A stretch of 64,000 nt of DNA from Actinoplanes cyaneus (GTDB lineage: Bacteria; Actinomycetota; Actinomycetes; Mycobacteriales; Micromonosporaceae), in contig NZ_BOMH01000063.1 in the NCBI RefSeq assembly GCF_016862095.1, positions 25,556-89,555 on the forward strand, written 5' to 3'. Positions 8,432 through 16,755 of the stretch are shown here, one piece after another. Every line of letters begins with the position of its first letter. The first letter of the stretch is position 1. The notes beneath the pieces were generated by a model. That model made no database searches. It was given only the letters and a program-made list of their open reading frames with translations, and had not been told where the DNA came from. Both the position numbers and the translations under genes were made by a program.

Positions 8432-8651
8432 ACGCCTTTCGGGTCTTCGTCATGGCCCGCACTCTGCCACACCGCCCCGCTCGCACGCCCACGATTTCCG
8501 GACCGGCTGCTCCTCGGCACCAGCGACGGCCGCATCCTCCGCTGCCGGATTGTCACCGGCTGACCCGGGTCCTCCTTGTGGCCGAGGGCGGCGGCCCGGA
8601 CTCCTACTTTGGACGGATGGCCGGGCGTGCCCGGTTTTGAAGACTGGGCGG

Positions 8652-9464
8652 GTGTTCCGACGACTCCCCGACCGCGCGGCGGCGCTGATCTTCGTCATCC
8701 TGGTGCTCGGCGTCTCGCTCGGCACCGCCCGGGTGCTCGACGGTCTGGTGCTGGCCGTGTCCCCGCTGCTGGTGACCCTGGTCATGCTGCTGGTGGTGAC
8801 CCGTGAGGGCTGGACGCGGGACGGCTGGCGGCGGCTCGGAACGGGACGGCTCGGCCTGCGCGACTGGCCGGTCACGCTGGTCACCACGGCGGGCGTGAGT
8901 GTGCTGGCCGCGGCCGGTGTCGTGGTGTGCGGACTGGCGCGTTTCGTGACGCCGGGCGGCGCGTGGCTCAGCGACGCGCTGGTCCTGTGCGTCACCGGGC
9001 CCGTGCTGGCGTTCGCCGAGGAGGCTGGCTGGCGCGGTTACCTGCTGCCGCGGCTGCTCTGGCTCGGCGAAGGGGCGGCGCTGCTGGTCGGCGGCGTGGT
9101 CTGGGCCGGCTGGCACCTGCCGTACATCCTGTTCACGCCGAACTACCATCACGACGGGAACCGGGCGCTCGTGCTCGCGCTGTTCACCGGCAGCGTGCTG
9201 GCGTTCTCGGCGCTCCTCGGCCGGCTCCGGCTCCGGTCGGACAGCCTGTGGCCGGCCGTGCTGGGGCACTTCGCGCACAACGCGACCTTCGCCTGGATCG
9301 GCACCTACGCGATCAGCACCACGCACCCGATCGTCGCCAACGAGTACCTGGCCGGGGACACCGGGCTGTTCGTGCTGCTCGGAACCGCCTTCTGCGCCCT
9401 GCTCCTAGGACAACAACTGTTCCCCGGTACGGCATCGAGCACCGCCCCCGACCCGTCCGCCTGA
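8652..9464 (+). CDS. CPBP-family intramembrane metalloprotease
   Basis: About 270 residues starting with GTG at 8652. Six to eight membrane helices are visible. The CPBP (Abi/Rce1-like) motifs are complete: EEAGWRGYLLPRL around E123-E124/R128, GWHLPYILF about 30 residues later and LGHFAHNATFAW near 205, giving the Glu and His residues of the active site in the membrane. Family members act in protein maturation or bacteriocin self-immunity. The neighbours give no substrate. A strong hairpin follows the gene at 9531-9580. The 220 bp before the start hold no other gene that I can support. Confidence 0.88.
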   Translation: MFRRLPDRAAALIFVILVLGVSLGTARVLDGLVLAVSPLLVTLVMLLVVTREGWTRDGWRRLGTGRLGLRDWPVTLVTTAGVSVLAAAGVVVCGLARFVTPGGAWLSDALVLCVTGPVLAFAEEAGWRGYLLPRLLWLGEGAALLVGGVVWAGWHLPYILFTPNYHHDGNRALVLALFTGSVLAFSALLGRLRLRSDSLWPAVLGHFAHNATFAWIGTYAISTTHPIVANEYLAGDTGLFVLLGTAFCALLLGQQLFPGTASSTAPDPSA

Positions 9465-9530
9465 ACCCTGGCCAGCCCGTGGAACGGGCGTGCGTGCCCG
9501 GCGGCACGGGAGGCCATTCGCCGGATCACG

Positions 9531-9580
9531 GCTGGTGACCAGGGGTGTAACAAGGACTCGATACACCCCTGGGCGCCAGC
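9531..9580. terminator. long hairpin between convergent genes
   Basis: An 11-bp perfect stem, CCAGGGGTGTA (9539-9549) with TACACCCCTGG (9562-9572), encloses a 12-base loop; a 3x3 internal loop then joins a further 5-bp stem (GCTGG 9531-9535 with CCAGC 9576-9580). It lies between the convergent CPBP and hydrolase genes, so a bidirectional terminator is likely. There is no T-tract, as is common in actinobacteria. Confidence 0.65.
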
Positions 9581-9654
9581 CGGAAGCAGCGAGCGGGGCG
9601 GCCGTGCGCGGTGGAAGTGCTGCGCACGGCCGTACCGTAAGGGACTGGAAAGGA

Positions 9655-10470
9655 TCAGCCGAGCAGCGCGCTGACCGCCTCGGCGAACGGGACCGGCTGC
9701 TCGACGTGGCCGAAGTGGCCACTCGATCGGAGCGTGACCAGGCGTGAGCCGGGGATGCCGGCGTGCAGCATCGCGGCCCACCGCGGGCCGCAGATGAAGT
9801 CGTGCTCGCCGACGATGATCACCGTGGGCGCGCTGATCTCGCCGAGGCGGGCGCGGACGTCGAACGGCTCCGGGTCCTGCGGGACGGCCCATGCCCGGAC
9901 CCCGGCGACGAACGGCGCGAACTCGTCGCGGCGGCCCGGGAAGTCGGCGAAGTAGACCGGGACCGCCTGCCGCAGGGCGACCGACAGCGCGTCGTCGTCC
10001 GTCGCCGTGACCGCCTGCTCGAACGCGGCCGGCACCGCCGGGTCGACAGCGCCGTAGGCCATCACGCCGGCCGTCGCGGAGTCCCAGAACGCCGCGCCGG
10101 TCACCGGTGACGTGTCGTAGAGGACGATCCCGGCGACCCGCGACGGGTGGTCGAGCGCGAACTGCTGCATGACGAACCCGCCGTGCGAGTGTCCGAGAAC
10201 GTACACCGATGGGGAGCCGAGGTGGTCGACGACGGCGGCGACGAACTCGGCGTAGGCGGAGAGGGGATAGGCGGGCAGGCGCCCGGAGTCCCCGGTGCCG
10301 ACCGGCTCCAGGTAGACCATGGTGAAGCGCTGCTCCAGCAGCGGCATCCGCAGGTAGGCCCAGTCGATGCCGGGGCCGCCGGAGTGCGCGACGCAGACCG
10401 GTCCGCTGCCCGCGACGTGATAGGCCTGCGGGACGCCGCCGACGCTGATCCGATGGGTGGTGATGCTCAC
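9655..10470 (-). CDS. alpha/beta hydrolase (proline-iminopeptidase-like)
   Basis: About 271 residues from a GTG at 10470, selected because GGAG sits 6 bases upstream; the frame extends further but that part is unlike protein. The oxyanion region reads AHSGGPGIDWAYLR (HGGPG-like), the nucleophile elbow is GHSHGG (S95), the acid strand is TVIIVGEHDFICGP and the catalytic His lies in SGHFGHVEQP near residue 250. The HSGGPG variant and YLEPVGTGDSGR segment place it near proline iminopeptidases and related lactonases. Cytosolic. It follows the sigma-factor gene on the same strand by 65 bp and may be its co-transcribed neighbour. Confidence 0.85.
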   Translation of the reverse strand: MSITTHRISVGGVPQAYHVAGSGPVCVAHSGGPGIDWAYLRMPLLEQRFTMVYLEPVGTGDSGRLPAYPLSAYAEFVAAVVDHLGSPSVYVLGHSHGGFVMQQFALDHPSRVAGIVLYDTSPVTGAAFWDSATAGVMAYGAVDPAVPAAFEQAVTATDDDALSVALRQAVPVYFADFPGRRDEFAPFVAGVRAWAVPQDPEPFDVRARLGEISAPTVIIVGEHDFICGPRWAAMLHAGIPGSRLVTLRSSGHFGHVEQPVPFAEAVSALLG

Positions 10471-10535
10471 GAAGATCTCCGATCCGATGGTGCGATGACC
10501 GGACCAGATGCGCGCGGGTGCGGAAAAGTTCGCTC

Positions 10536-11435
10536 CTACGCCGAAGTAGTTCGGGCGTGACAGAGGGTGAGCGATCGGACGCGACCCTGCTCCATCCTCT
10601 GCAACCACACCGCGCCCGGCGGGCAGTGGCCGCCGATCAGCTCGGTCTCCCAGATCAGCACGTCCTGACCGGCCACGACGCTGACCAGCCGCTGCCGCAC
10701 GCCGGAGGCCAGATCACACTCCATGCCGCGCACCGCGAACTCCCGGCCGCCGCCCTGCCCGGACGCCGGCACCGTCATGTCCGCGTCCGGCCACCACAGC
10801 TCGTCGACGACGTCACGGAAATCCCCGCGCATCGCCGCCGACAGCGCGTCCGACGCCTCCCGCCGCCGCGCCCGCGTGTACGCCCCGCTGTCCGGGTACG
10901 CCTGCTCCGCGCCCGCCCGCAGCAGCCCGGTGAGTTTGCGGTGCGCATGGCTGAGCCGGCTGCGCACCGTGCCGATCGGGAGACCACAGACCAGGGCGAT
11001 CTGCTCGTACGACGTCACGCTGCTGAAGTGCCGCAGCATCGTCACGAGGCGATCACCTTCGGACAGTTCCCCGATCGCGTGCCACACCCAGTCCCGCAGC
11101 GCCGCCCGCTCGATCAGCTCGTCGGGGCCTCCGGCGTGGGGAAGGAACCACTCCGGGTCGGCCACCGGCAGCGCCGGTCGTGACCGCAACCGCATCCGGC
11201 AGTGGTTCCGGACCGCGGCCCGCAACCACGCACCGGCCGCCGCCGGATCGCGCACGTCCCCGATGCGCCGCACGGCGGTGACCATCGCGTCCTGTACCGC
11301 GTCCTCGGCGTCCGGCCCGTGACCGAGCACGCTCAGCGCGACCGCCCGCATTCCGGCCTCGTGCCGCGCCAGCAGCACCCCGAGCGCCGCCGCGTCACCG
11401 TTCTGGGCGCATCGCACGAGTTCACGGTCGTCCAC
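10536..11435 (-). CDS. ECF sigma factor, SigJ-like, with SnoaL-type C-terminal domain
   Basis: 299 residues. Sigma region 2 is visible in RHEAGMRAVALSVLGHGPDAEDAVQDAM (ending near residue 50), and region 4 in LSEGDRLVTMLRHFSSVTSYEQIA, then LPIGTVRSRLSHAHRKL. After a linker, a C-terminal half with DALSAAMRGDFRDVVDELWWPDADMTVP and VRSLTLCHAR resembles the SnoaL/NTF2-like domain of SigJ and ECF41-type sigmas, which modulates activity instead of an anti-sigma factor. No anti-sigma gene is adjacent. It is 31 bp downstream of the HEAT-repeat gene and 65 bp upstream of a hydrolase, all on one strand. Confidence 0.85.
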   Translation of the reverse strand: MDDRELVRCAQNGDAAALGVLLARHEAGMRAVALSVLGHGPDAEDAVQDAMVTAVRRIGDVRDPAAAGAWLRAAVRNHCRMRLRSRPALPVADPEWFLPHAGGPDELIERAALRDWVWHAIGELSEGDRLVTMLRHFSSVTSYEQIALVCGLPIGTVRSRLSHAHRKLTGLLRAGAEQAYPDSGAYTRARRREASDALSAAMRGDFRDVVDELWWPDADMTVPASGQGGGREFAVRGMECDLASGVRQRLVSVVAGQDVLIWETELIGGHCPPGAVWLQRMEQGRVRSLTLCHARTTSA

Positions 11436-11466
11436 GCGCCCGATCGTAGTGCGGCCGGGCGGACCC

Positions 11467-13431
11467 TCAGCCGGCCTGGGCGACGATCTCCCGGCACAGT
11501 GTCAGCAACTGCTCGTCCTCGGTGATCTCGGCCGGCCGGGCGCCGTGCCCCCGCAGGTTGTGCCGCAGCGGCAGGGCCAGCTCGGCCCGGGCGTAGCGGG
11601 CGCCGTACCGCACGTCGCCGGTGGCCAGCCACAGCCGGGCGATCCGCGGCCGTTCCCGCGGCGCCGCCTCCCAGACCGGGCCGAGCGCGCGGGCCGCGTC
11701 CTGGTTGCCGGCCACCCACCACAGCGCGTCGGCCGCCGCGGCGACCACCGCGCCGTTGGCCTGGCGGCGGCGCAGCCGGATCATCCGGCGGGCCCGGTCC
11801 TTGACGCGGATCCGCAGCTCGCGCAGGCCGTCGAGGGCCGCGACCGCGTGCTCGGGCGCGGCCTTGCGGTTGTCGAAGTACATGTCGTAGACGCCGGCGG
11901 CGGCCTCCGCGTCCCCGGCGACCCGCCAGATCGTGTGCGCCGCGGCCAACTCCAGCGCCGGGTCACCGCAGGTCAGCAGCGGCCGGATGTCCGGGACCCG
12001 GCCGGCCGCCGATCGTCCGGCGCGCGCCAGCAGCCCGAGCGTGTCCAGGTCGATCGGCTCCTCGGCGAGGTGGTCGGCGGCCTCACCCGGGGCGACCGCG
12101 GTCAGCGCGCGCAGCAGTCGCGCGTACTCCGTCGCGTCCTCGGTGCCGCGCAGCCGCCGTCGCAGGGTCCGGCTGAGGCCGCGCGCCGCGAACCCGTACC
12201 CGGCGATGGCGCTGTGCAGGTCACCGGTGTCCGGGGCCTCGTCGAGCATCCGTTCCAGGGTCGGCAGGAGCCGTTCGTCGCGCAGCTCGGCGAGCAGCCG
12301 CGCGGCCATCGCGAGCACCGGGCCCTGCCCGCCCTCGTTGATCCAGTAGCCGCCGTCGATCAGATCCGCCCAGACCGCGTCGGCGCCCGGGCGGGCCAGT
12401 TCACCGATGCTGCTGAGCAGGCTCAACGACGCCGCCCGTACCTGCGGATCGGGATCTCCCATCAGCTCGGCGGCCCGATCGACGAGCGGCCGGTACGGCC
12501 CACGGAACCGCTGGATCAGGGACCGTGCCTCGTACAGCGCGTCCTGCCGGGCGTCCCAGCCGTCCAGCTCCAGCATGCGTTCGAGCAGGTTCAGCTGTGG
12601 GGTGACGTCGTTGCGGTACGCCGCGCGGACAGCGCTCACCACCTGTGGATATCCGGGCGTCCACTGCCGGGCGGCCAGCCACTGCCCGGCCAGCAACGGC
12701 GCGACCAGGTCGTCCACGTGCGCGGGCTCCCGGTTCAGGCCGGCGCGGTAGGCCTCCAGCACGGTGTCGCGCGCGGTCTCCACGTCGAACGGCGGGGGAT
12801 TGGTCATCGACACCAGTTCGGCGAGCGCGATCGTCCGTACGCGCAAATCCTTGTCGGTGTCGGCAACCCAGGCGAGCAGCCTTTTCGTCGGCTCGTAACC
12901 GGTGCCGACCGCCCCGGCGAGCACCCCGCTGCCGACCAGGGTCAGGCGCACGGCCGAATCCGGCTCCTCGATGTAGCGTTCCCAGAGCAGCTCGACCAGC
13001 TCGGCCGACAGCCGGCAGACCGCCCGCACGGTGTAGGCCGCGGCCTCCCTGACCTGCGGATCCTCGTCGGTTAGCAGAGCGAGGAGCCCGTCGTGCTCGG
13101 CGAGGATCCGCTTCGCCCGCAACGTCTCCCCGGACATCTGCCAGGTGCGGTCCGCGCCGGCGAGATCACCGGCCAGCCGCAGCACCCGCCCCCGGTCGGG
13201 CTGCTCCGGAGTCGCGACCATGCCCAGCAGGATCGGCAGGGCCGCCGCGACCCACGGCCGGACGTCGGCGCCTTCCGGCGCGAGCCGATAGAGACCGCGC
13301 AACGCGGTGGTCCGGGCCGCCGGGCCGCCACCGGCAAGAGTTTTCAGCATTTCCCGTACGGCGGAGCCGTCCTCCAGCAGCGACCAGTCGACGTCGTCCA
13401 CCCCGGCGCGCGGAAGTTCGGTCTCCATCAT
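11467..13431 (-). CDS. HEAT-repeat protein
   Basis: 654 residues (start ATG at 13431 or 13428). The protein consists of helical pairs with recurring Ala/Leu/Asp-rich units such as DPQVREAAAYTVRAVCRL, DSAVRLTLVGSGVL, DKDLRVRTIALAELVS and DPQVRAASLSLLSSIGELARPG, the D-x-x-V-R-x-x-A pattern of HEAT repeats spread over most of its length. There is no signal peptide or catalytic motif, so it is probably a cytosolic scaffold. Similar large HEAT proteins occur in actinobacteria without assigned roles. Position just upstream of an ECF sigma gene could mean co-transcription. A 16-bp perfect palindrome lies 37 bp before the start. Confidence 0.75.
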   Translation of the reverse strand: MMETELPRAGVDDVDWSLLEDGSAVREMLKTLAGGGPAARTTALRGLYRLAPEGADVRPWVAAALPILLGMVATPEQPDRGRVLRLAGDLAGADRTWQMSGETLRAKRILAEHDGLLALLTDEDPQVREAAAYTVRAVCRLSAELVELLWERYIEEPDSAVRLTLVGSGVLAGAVGTGYEPTKRLLAWVADTDKDLRVRTIALAELVSMTNPPPFDVETARDTVLEAYRAGLNREPAHVDDLVAPLLAGQWLAARQWTPGYPQVVSAVRAAYRNDVTPQLNLLERMLELDGWDARQDALYEARSLIQRFRGPYRPLVDRAAELMGDPDPQVRAASLSLLSSIGELARPGADAVWADLIDGGYWINEGGQGPVLAMAARLLAELRDERLLPTLERMLDEAPDTGDLHSAIAGYGFAARGLSRTLRRRLRGTEDATEYARLLRALTAVAPGEAADHLAEEPIDLDTLGLLARAGRSAAGRVPDIRPLLTCGDPALELAAAHTIWRVAGDAEAAAGVYDMYFDNRKAAPEHAVAALDGLRELRIRVKDRARRMIRLRRRQANGAVVAAAADALWWVAGNQDAARALGPVWEAAPRERPRIARLWLATGDVRYGARYARAELALPLRHNLRGHGARPAEITEDEQLLTLCREIVAQAG

Positions 13432-13715
13432 GCGCTAGATCATGGCCTTACCGGCCCGCGCACGCCACTGGGGGATCCCCCAGCTCAGCCCCGGATTCAC
13501 CCACCCGTGACCGGAATCGATCCCCGTTGTCGTCCTGCCCGACTTCAGCGAGTTCGACGTGCTATGGCCGTCATCGTCACTCGACGCCGGGCCCGCTGGA
13601 GGAAGCTGTGCAGCCGGCCAGGCCCGGAGCACGTTCCGCCGCGGATCGCGAGAGGTGGGCGCGGACGATCTGCTGGAGGGCAGTGGGCGGAGGGACGCGA
13701 GCTTAGAGTGGGGCG
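13432..13715. other. divergent intergenic region with 16-bp palindrome
   Basis: This 284-bp gap lies between the divergent HEAT-repeat and RibD-like genes. CTGGGGGATCCCCCAG at 13468-13483 is a perfect palindrome and could be an operator for either gene or a small cruciform. I found no convincing coding frame: short open frames run through both strands but lack start signals and family resemblance. Confidence 0.4.
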
Positions 13716-14360
13716 ATGTCGAAGGTTCGGGTGCACAACTTCGCGGTCTCGCTGGACGGCTTCGCCACGGGGGAGGGTCAGAGCCTGGAAGCGCCGTTCG
13801 GGCACGCCGGCGGGCGGCTCCACGAGTGGTTCGTCGGGACCAGCACGTTCCAGGCGATGAACGGCAAGGACGGCGGCAGCGAGGGTGTCGACAACGCGTA
13901 CGCCGCGGCGTGGGGCCCCGGCATCGGCGCCGAGATCATGGGGCGCAACAAGTTCGGGCCGCAGCGGGGCCCGTGGCAGGACGAGGAGTGGAAGGGCTGG
14001 TGGGGCGACAACCCGCCGTTCCGCACGCCGGTCTTCGTGCTGACCCGGCATCCGCGGCCGACCCTGAAGATGGAGGGCGGTAACACCTTCCACTTCATCG
14101 ACGCGAGCCCGGAGGAGGCGCTCGCGCAGGCGCGTGAGGCGGCCGGTGGCCTGGACGTACGCATCGGCGGCGGTCCCACCACGGTCCGGCAGTTCCTCGA
14201 CGCGGACCTCGTCGACCACTTGCATGTCGTTCTGGTCCCGATCGTGCTGGGCCGGGGCGTGCGCCTCTGGGACGGCCTGGAGAGCCTCGAGGACCGTTTC
14301 GCCGTCGAGTCGGTGACCAGCCCGAGTGGCGTCACCCACCTGACCTTCACCCGGCGGTAG
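13716..14360 (+). CDS. RibD-C/dihydrofolate-reductase-family protein
   Basis: 214 residues. It opens with KVRVHNFAVSLDGFATG, the strand and SLDG motif typical of the RibD C-terminal reductase fold. IMGRNKFGPQRGPW follows as the NADPH-binding G-R region, TPVFVLTRHPRPTLKM as the next strand and DVRIGGGPTTVRQFLDADLVDHLHVVLVPIVLGRGVRLW as the hallmark GG-x-x-hydrophobic segment and terminal sheet. Many single-domain relatives in actinobacteria are stand-alone reductases of unknown substrate rather than riboflavin enzymes; no rib genes are nearby. The last 14 bp overlap the convergent GlxA-type gene. Confidence 0.88.
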   Translation: MSKVRVHNFAVSLDGFATGEGQSLEAPFGHAGGRLHEWFVGTSTFQAMNGKDGGSEGVDNAYAAAWGPGIGAEIMGRNKFGPQRGPWQDEEWKGWWGDNPPFRTPVFVLTRHPRPTLKMEGGNTFHFIDASPEEALAQAREAAGGLDVRIGGGPTTVRQFLDADLVDHLHVVLVPIVLGRGVRLWDGLESLEDRFAVESVTSPSGVTHLTFTRR

Positions 14361-15315
14361 TGCTGCGGAAACGGGCGCGGTAGGTGGTGGGGGAGACGCC
14401 GAGGTGCTGATGGAACACGCGTCGCATGGTCTCCGACGAGCCGAAGCCGGCTGACGCCGCGATCGCCTCCACCGACTCGGCGCCGCCCTCGAGCCGGGCC
14501 TGCGCCTCCTCGACGCGGACAGTCTCGACGTATCGGCCCGGGCTCATCCCGGTGTGGGTGCGGAACAGCCTGGTCAGGTGCCGCGCGCTCACGCCGGCGC
14601 GGGCCGCGAGGCGGTCGGTGGCGTGGTCGGCGCCGGGGTCACCGGTGACCGCGTCCATCGCCGCGCGCAGCACCGGGTGGTCGGACTCGCGGACGCTGAG
14701 GCGGGCGCTGAACTGCGACTGCCCGGCCGGCCGGGCCATGAAGACGACGAGCTGGCGGGCGACCTCACGCGCGACCGCGGGGCCGTGGTCGGCCTCGACC
14801 AGAGCCAGCGCCAGATCGATTCCGGCGGTGACCCCGGCCGAGGTGAAGACCCGGCCGTCGCGGGCGAAGATCGGGTCGCTGTCGACCTTGACGGCCGGAT
14901 AGGCCCGGGCCAGTTCCCCGGCGAGCTGCCAGTGGGTCGTCGCCCGCCGATCGTCGAGCAGGCCCACTTCGGCCAGCAGGAACGCGCCCGCGCACACCGA
15001 GGCGATGCGGCGGGCGCGCGGTGCGAGGCCGGTCACGGCGGTCATCGTCGCGTCGTCACGGACGGCGTTGCGCCAGTCCTGGCGTCCCGGCACGACCAGG
15101 GTGCCGAGACGACGGGGCTGGTCGGGGACGGGGCCGGCGCCGAGCCGGACCCCGGACGAGGTGGTCACGTCGGTCCCGCCGGCGGAGAAGGTGCGTACGT
15201 CGTACGCCGCCCCGAACGCGTTCGCGGTCGTGAACACCTCGGCCGGCCCGGCGACGTCGAGCAGTTGCACGCCGTCGAAGGCCAGGATCGCCACGACGTG
15301 GGTCATTCGGGCCAT
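14347..15315 (-). CDS. GlxA-family regulator (DJ-1/PfpI domain plus AraC helix-turn-helix)
   Basis: About 322 residues starting at ATG 15315, which has AGGA 6 bases upstream; a second ATG at 15306 overlaps the stop of the upstream HD gene. The N-terminal half is a DJ-1/PfpI-like domain: VAILAFDGVQLLDVAGPAEVF, TLVVPGRQDW and ASVCAGAFLLAEVGLLDDRRATTHW, the Cys being at the usual nucleophile elbow. The C-terminal third is an AraC domain with LAARAGVSARHLTRLFRTHTGMSP and IAASAGFGSSETMRRVFHQHLGVSPTTYR. Such proteins are transcription activators; the ligand is unknown. It overlaps the upstream HD gene, so the two are probably co-transcribed and functionally linked. Confidence 0.88.
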   Translation of the reverse strand: MARMTHVVAILAFDGVQLLDVAGPAEVFTTANAFGAAYDVRTFSAGGTDVTTSSGVRLGAGPVPDQPRRLGTLVVPGRQDWRNAVRDDATMTAVTGLAPRARRIASVCAGAFLLAEVGLLDDRRATTHWQLAGELARAYPAVKVDSDPIFARDGRVFTSAGVTAGIDLALALVEADHGPAVAREVARQLVVFMARPAGQSQFSARLSVRESDHPVLRAAMDAVTGDPGADHATDRLAARAGVSARHLTRLFRTHTGMSPGRYVETVRVEEAQARLEGGAESVEAIAASAGFGSSETMRRVFHQHLGVSPTTYRARFRSTTAG

Positions 15316-15929
15316 GGGGAGTCCTGGATCGTCCGTACGAAATCGGCTCGGTGGAAATCGGGCACGAAGTGCCCCAGGACATCGGCTTTCACGTTGCCGA
15401 ACGTGGTCTCCGGCCTGGTCCGGATGCCTTCGGTGAACGCCGCCAGAATGCGCCGCTTGAAAGCCGGCCGGGGGTGCAGAGCGGTGATCTCCGCACGCTC
15501 CTCCGGAGAGATCAGGTCGAATTCGATTCCCAGTACGTCGTATTCCACGCCCGCCGTGACCAGCGCGACCTCGGGTTCGAGGAACTGCGGGATGCCCGGC
15601 GTGGTGTGCAGCGCGATCGCCAGCCACACCCGTCGCACGCTGTCGTCGGGCACCCCGTGTCCGCGCAGGAACCGCCGTGCCTCGTCGGCGCCGTCCACCT
15701 CGAAGCGCCGGCCGCTGCCCCGGAACCGTTCGCCGAGCCCGAGGTCGTGGAACATCGCGGCGACGTACAGCAGCTCGGGGTCGAAGCTCAGATCCCGGTT
15801 GCGGCCCTGGCGCGCGCCGAACAGGTAGACCCGGCGGGAGTGGTGGTAGACCAGCTCGCTGGTGGTGTCGCGGATCAGCTCGGTGGCCTCGCGGGCGAGC
15901 TTCGTGTCCGGCACGTCGATCATCGTCAT
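15303..15929 (-). CDS. HD-domain protein (cyanamide-hydratase-like)
   Basis: About 208 residues from ATG 15929. The HD metal site is visible: YHHSRRVYLFG gives the first His, AAMFHDLGLGERF the HD pair, and DEARRFLRGHGVP then AIALHTTPGIP provide further His ligands. This layout resembles small HD phosphohydrolases grouped with yeast cyanamide hydratase, which act on small metabolites, not nucleotides. Cytosolic, no membrane segment. The stop codon overlaps the start region of the GlxA-type regulator, so it may produce or remove that regulator's ligand; this is inference. Confidence 0.82.
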   Translation of the reverse strand: MTMIDVPDTKLAREATELIRDTTSELVYHHSRRVYLFGARQGRNRDLSFDPELLYVAAMFHDLGLGERFRGSGRRFEVDGADEARRFLRGHGVPDDSVRRVWLAIALHTTPGIPQFLEPEVALVTAGVEYDVLGIEFDLISPEERAEITALHPRPAFKRRILAAFTEGIRTRPETTFGNVKADVLGHFVPDFHRADFVRTIQDSPWPE

Positions 15930-16003
15930 GCCCCCAGCCTCGTCGCGCCGCCGGTTCCCGGCCATGTCCGTGCGGACAACCTTCCCACGGATCCGGCCAT
16001 CGC

Positions 16004-16678
16004 TCAGCCGTGTGCCCGCAGGCCGTCCAGGAACAGGTCGACCCCGGTGATGAACTGGTCGCGGTCGCTGTGGTCGCCGAGCTCGGCGGCGACGCGGGTG
16101 ACGAAGGGGAACGTGGCCGGGTCGAGGGCGGCCCAGCGTGCGGCCTCCTGCCCGAGGAGCTCGTCGCGGCTGACGCCCGGCTCGACCGTCTTGGCGTGGG
16201 CGCTGTCCTGCGCGGTGACGCCGACGAGGTAGAGGAAGAGCGCGGTCGCGGCGGCGAAGTGCCGTCGAGCGGGCAGCGCGGTCTCGGCGATCAGGCTGCC
16301 GACGCGTTCCAGCAGCAGCATCGCGTTGGGCATCGCGGAGCCCGCGACGACGTGCGGCGCCGCCCAGAAGTGCTGGTCCAAGGCGTCGTACATGGTCAGC
16401 AGCAGTGTGCGGAGCCGGGTCTCGGCGTCCGCGCCGGGCTCGGGGCGCAGGGCGGCCAGGGCATCGCCGATCACCTTGTCGGTGGCGAGCAGGACCAGCT
16501 CGTCCTTGTTCGCCACGTGCCAGTAGACCGCGCCGGCCCCGGTCTGCAGCCGCTCGGTGAGCAGCTTGAACGTGAAGCCGCGCTCGCCGTGCTCGTCGAG
16601 CAGGTCCACGGCGGCCCGGACCACCACGTCCTTGGAGAGGGCATCGGCGCGACGGCCTCTGCCACGTGTCTGTGACAT
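16004..16678 (-). CDS. TetR-family repressor of the adjacent efflux pump
   Basis: About 224 residues from ATG 16678; an open upstream extension is cysteine-rich and runs into the operators, so it is discounted. The N-terminal helix-turn-helix reads VVVRAAVDLLDEHGERGFTFKLLTERLQTGAGAVYWHVANKDELVLLATD, with YWHV in place of the usual YYHF. The remainder is an all-helical ligand-binding domain of the TetR C-terminal type. It diverges from the DHA2 pump gene 78 bp away, with two palindromes between them, so it very likely represses both itself and the pump. Confidence 0.92.
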   Translation of the reverse strand: MSQTRGRGRRADALSKDVVVRAAVDLLDEHGERGFTFKLLTERLQTGAGAVYWHVANKDELVLLATDKVIGDALAALRPEPGADAETRLRTLLLTMYDALDQHFWAAPHVVAGSAMPNAMLLLERVGSLIAETALPARRHFAAATALFLYLVGVTAQDSAHAKTVEPGVSRDELLGQEAARWAALDPATFPFVTRVAAELGDHSDRDQFITGVDLFLDGLRAHG

Positions 16679-16687
16679 GACTACATC

Positions 16688-16742
16688 TTGACACGGACTG
16701 GAACGGCATTCCAGACTGAGGAGGCAATGGAACGTCATTCCA
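16688..16742. promoter_or_regulatory. TetR operator pair and pump promoter
   Basis: Two near-identical sites, TGGAACGGCATTCCA (16699-16713) and TGGAACGTCATTCCA (16728-16742), have TGGAA/TTCCA inverted arms and lie 29 bp apart centre to centre. TTGACA at 16688-16693 with a weak -10 (CAGACT, 16712-16717, spacer 18) would place site one over the promoter and site two near the start of transcription, an arrangement suited to repression of the pump. Site use is inferred from symmetry and divergent TetR context. Confidence 0.75.
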
Positions 16743-16755
16743 GAAGGGGGCCGTC

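Noticed and set aside
7788..8652. Longer plus-strand genes through the Arg/Pro-rich frames between the ABC operon and the CPBP gene
   Set aside because: They are the antisense of the hypothetical gene at 8024-8431 and of the ABC ATPase start; only the 41-residue frame was kept, at low confidence.
13432..13715. Insertion-sequence or integrase remnant in the divergent gap
   Set aside because: Short frames look faintly protein-like, but there are no terminal inverted repeats, target duplications or transposase motifs.
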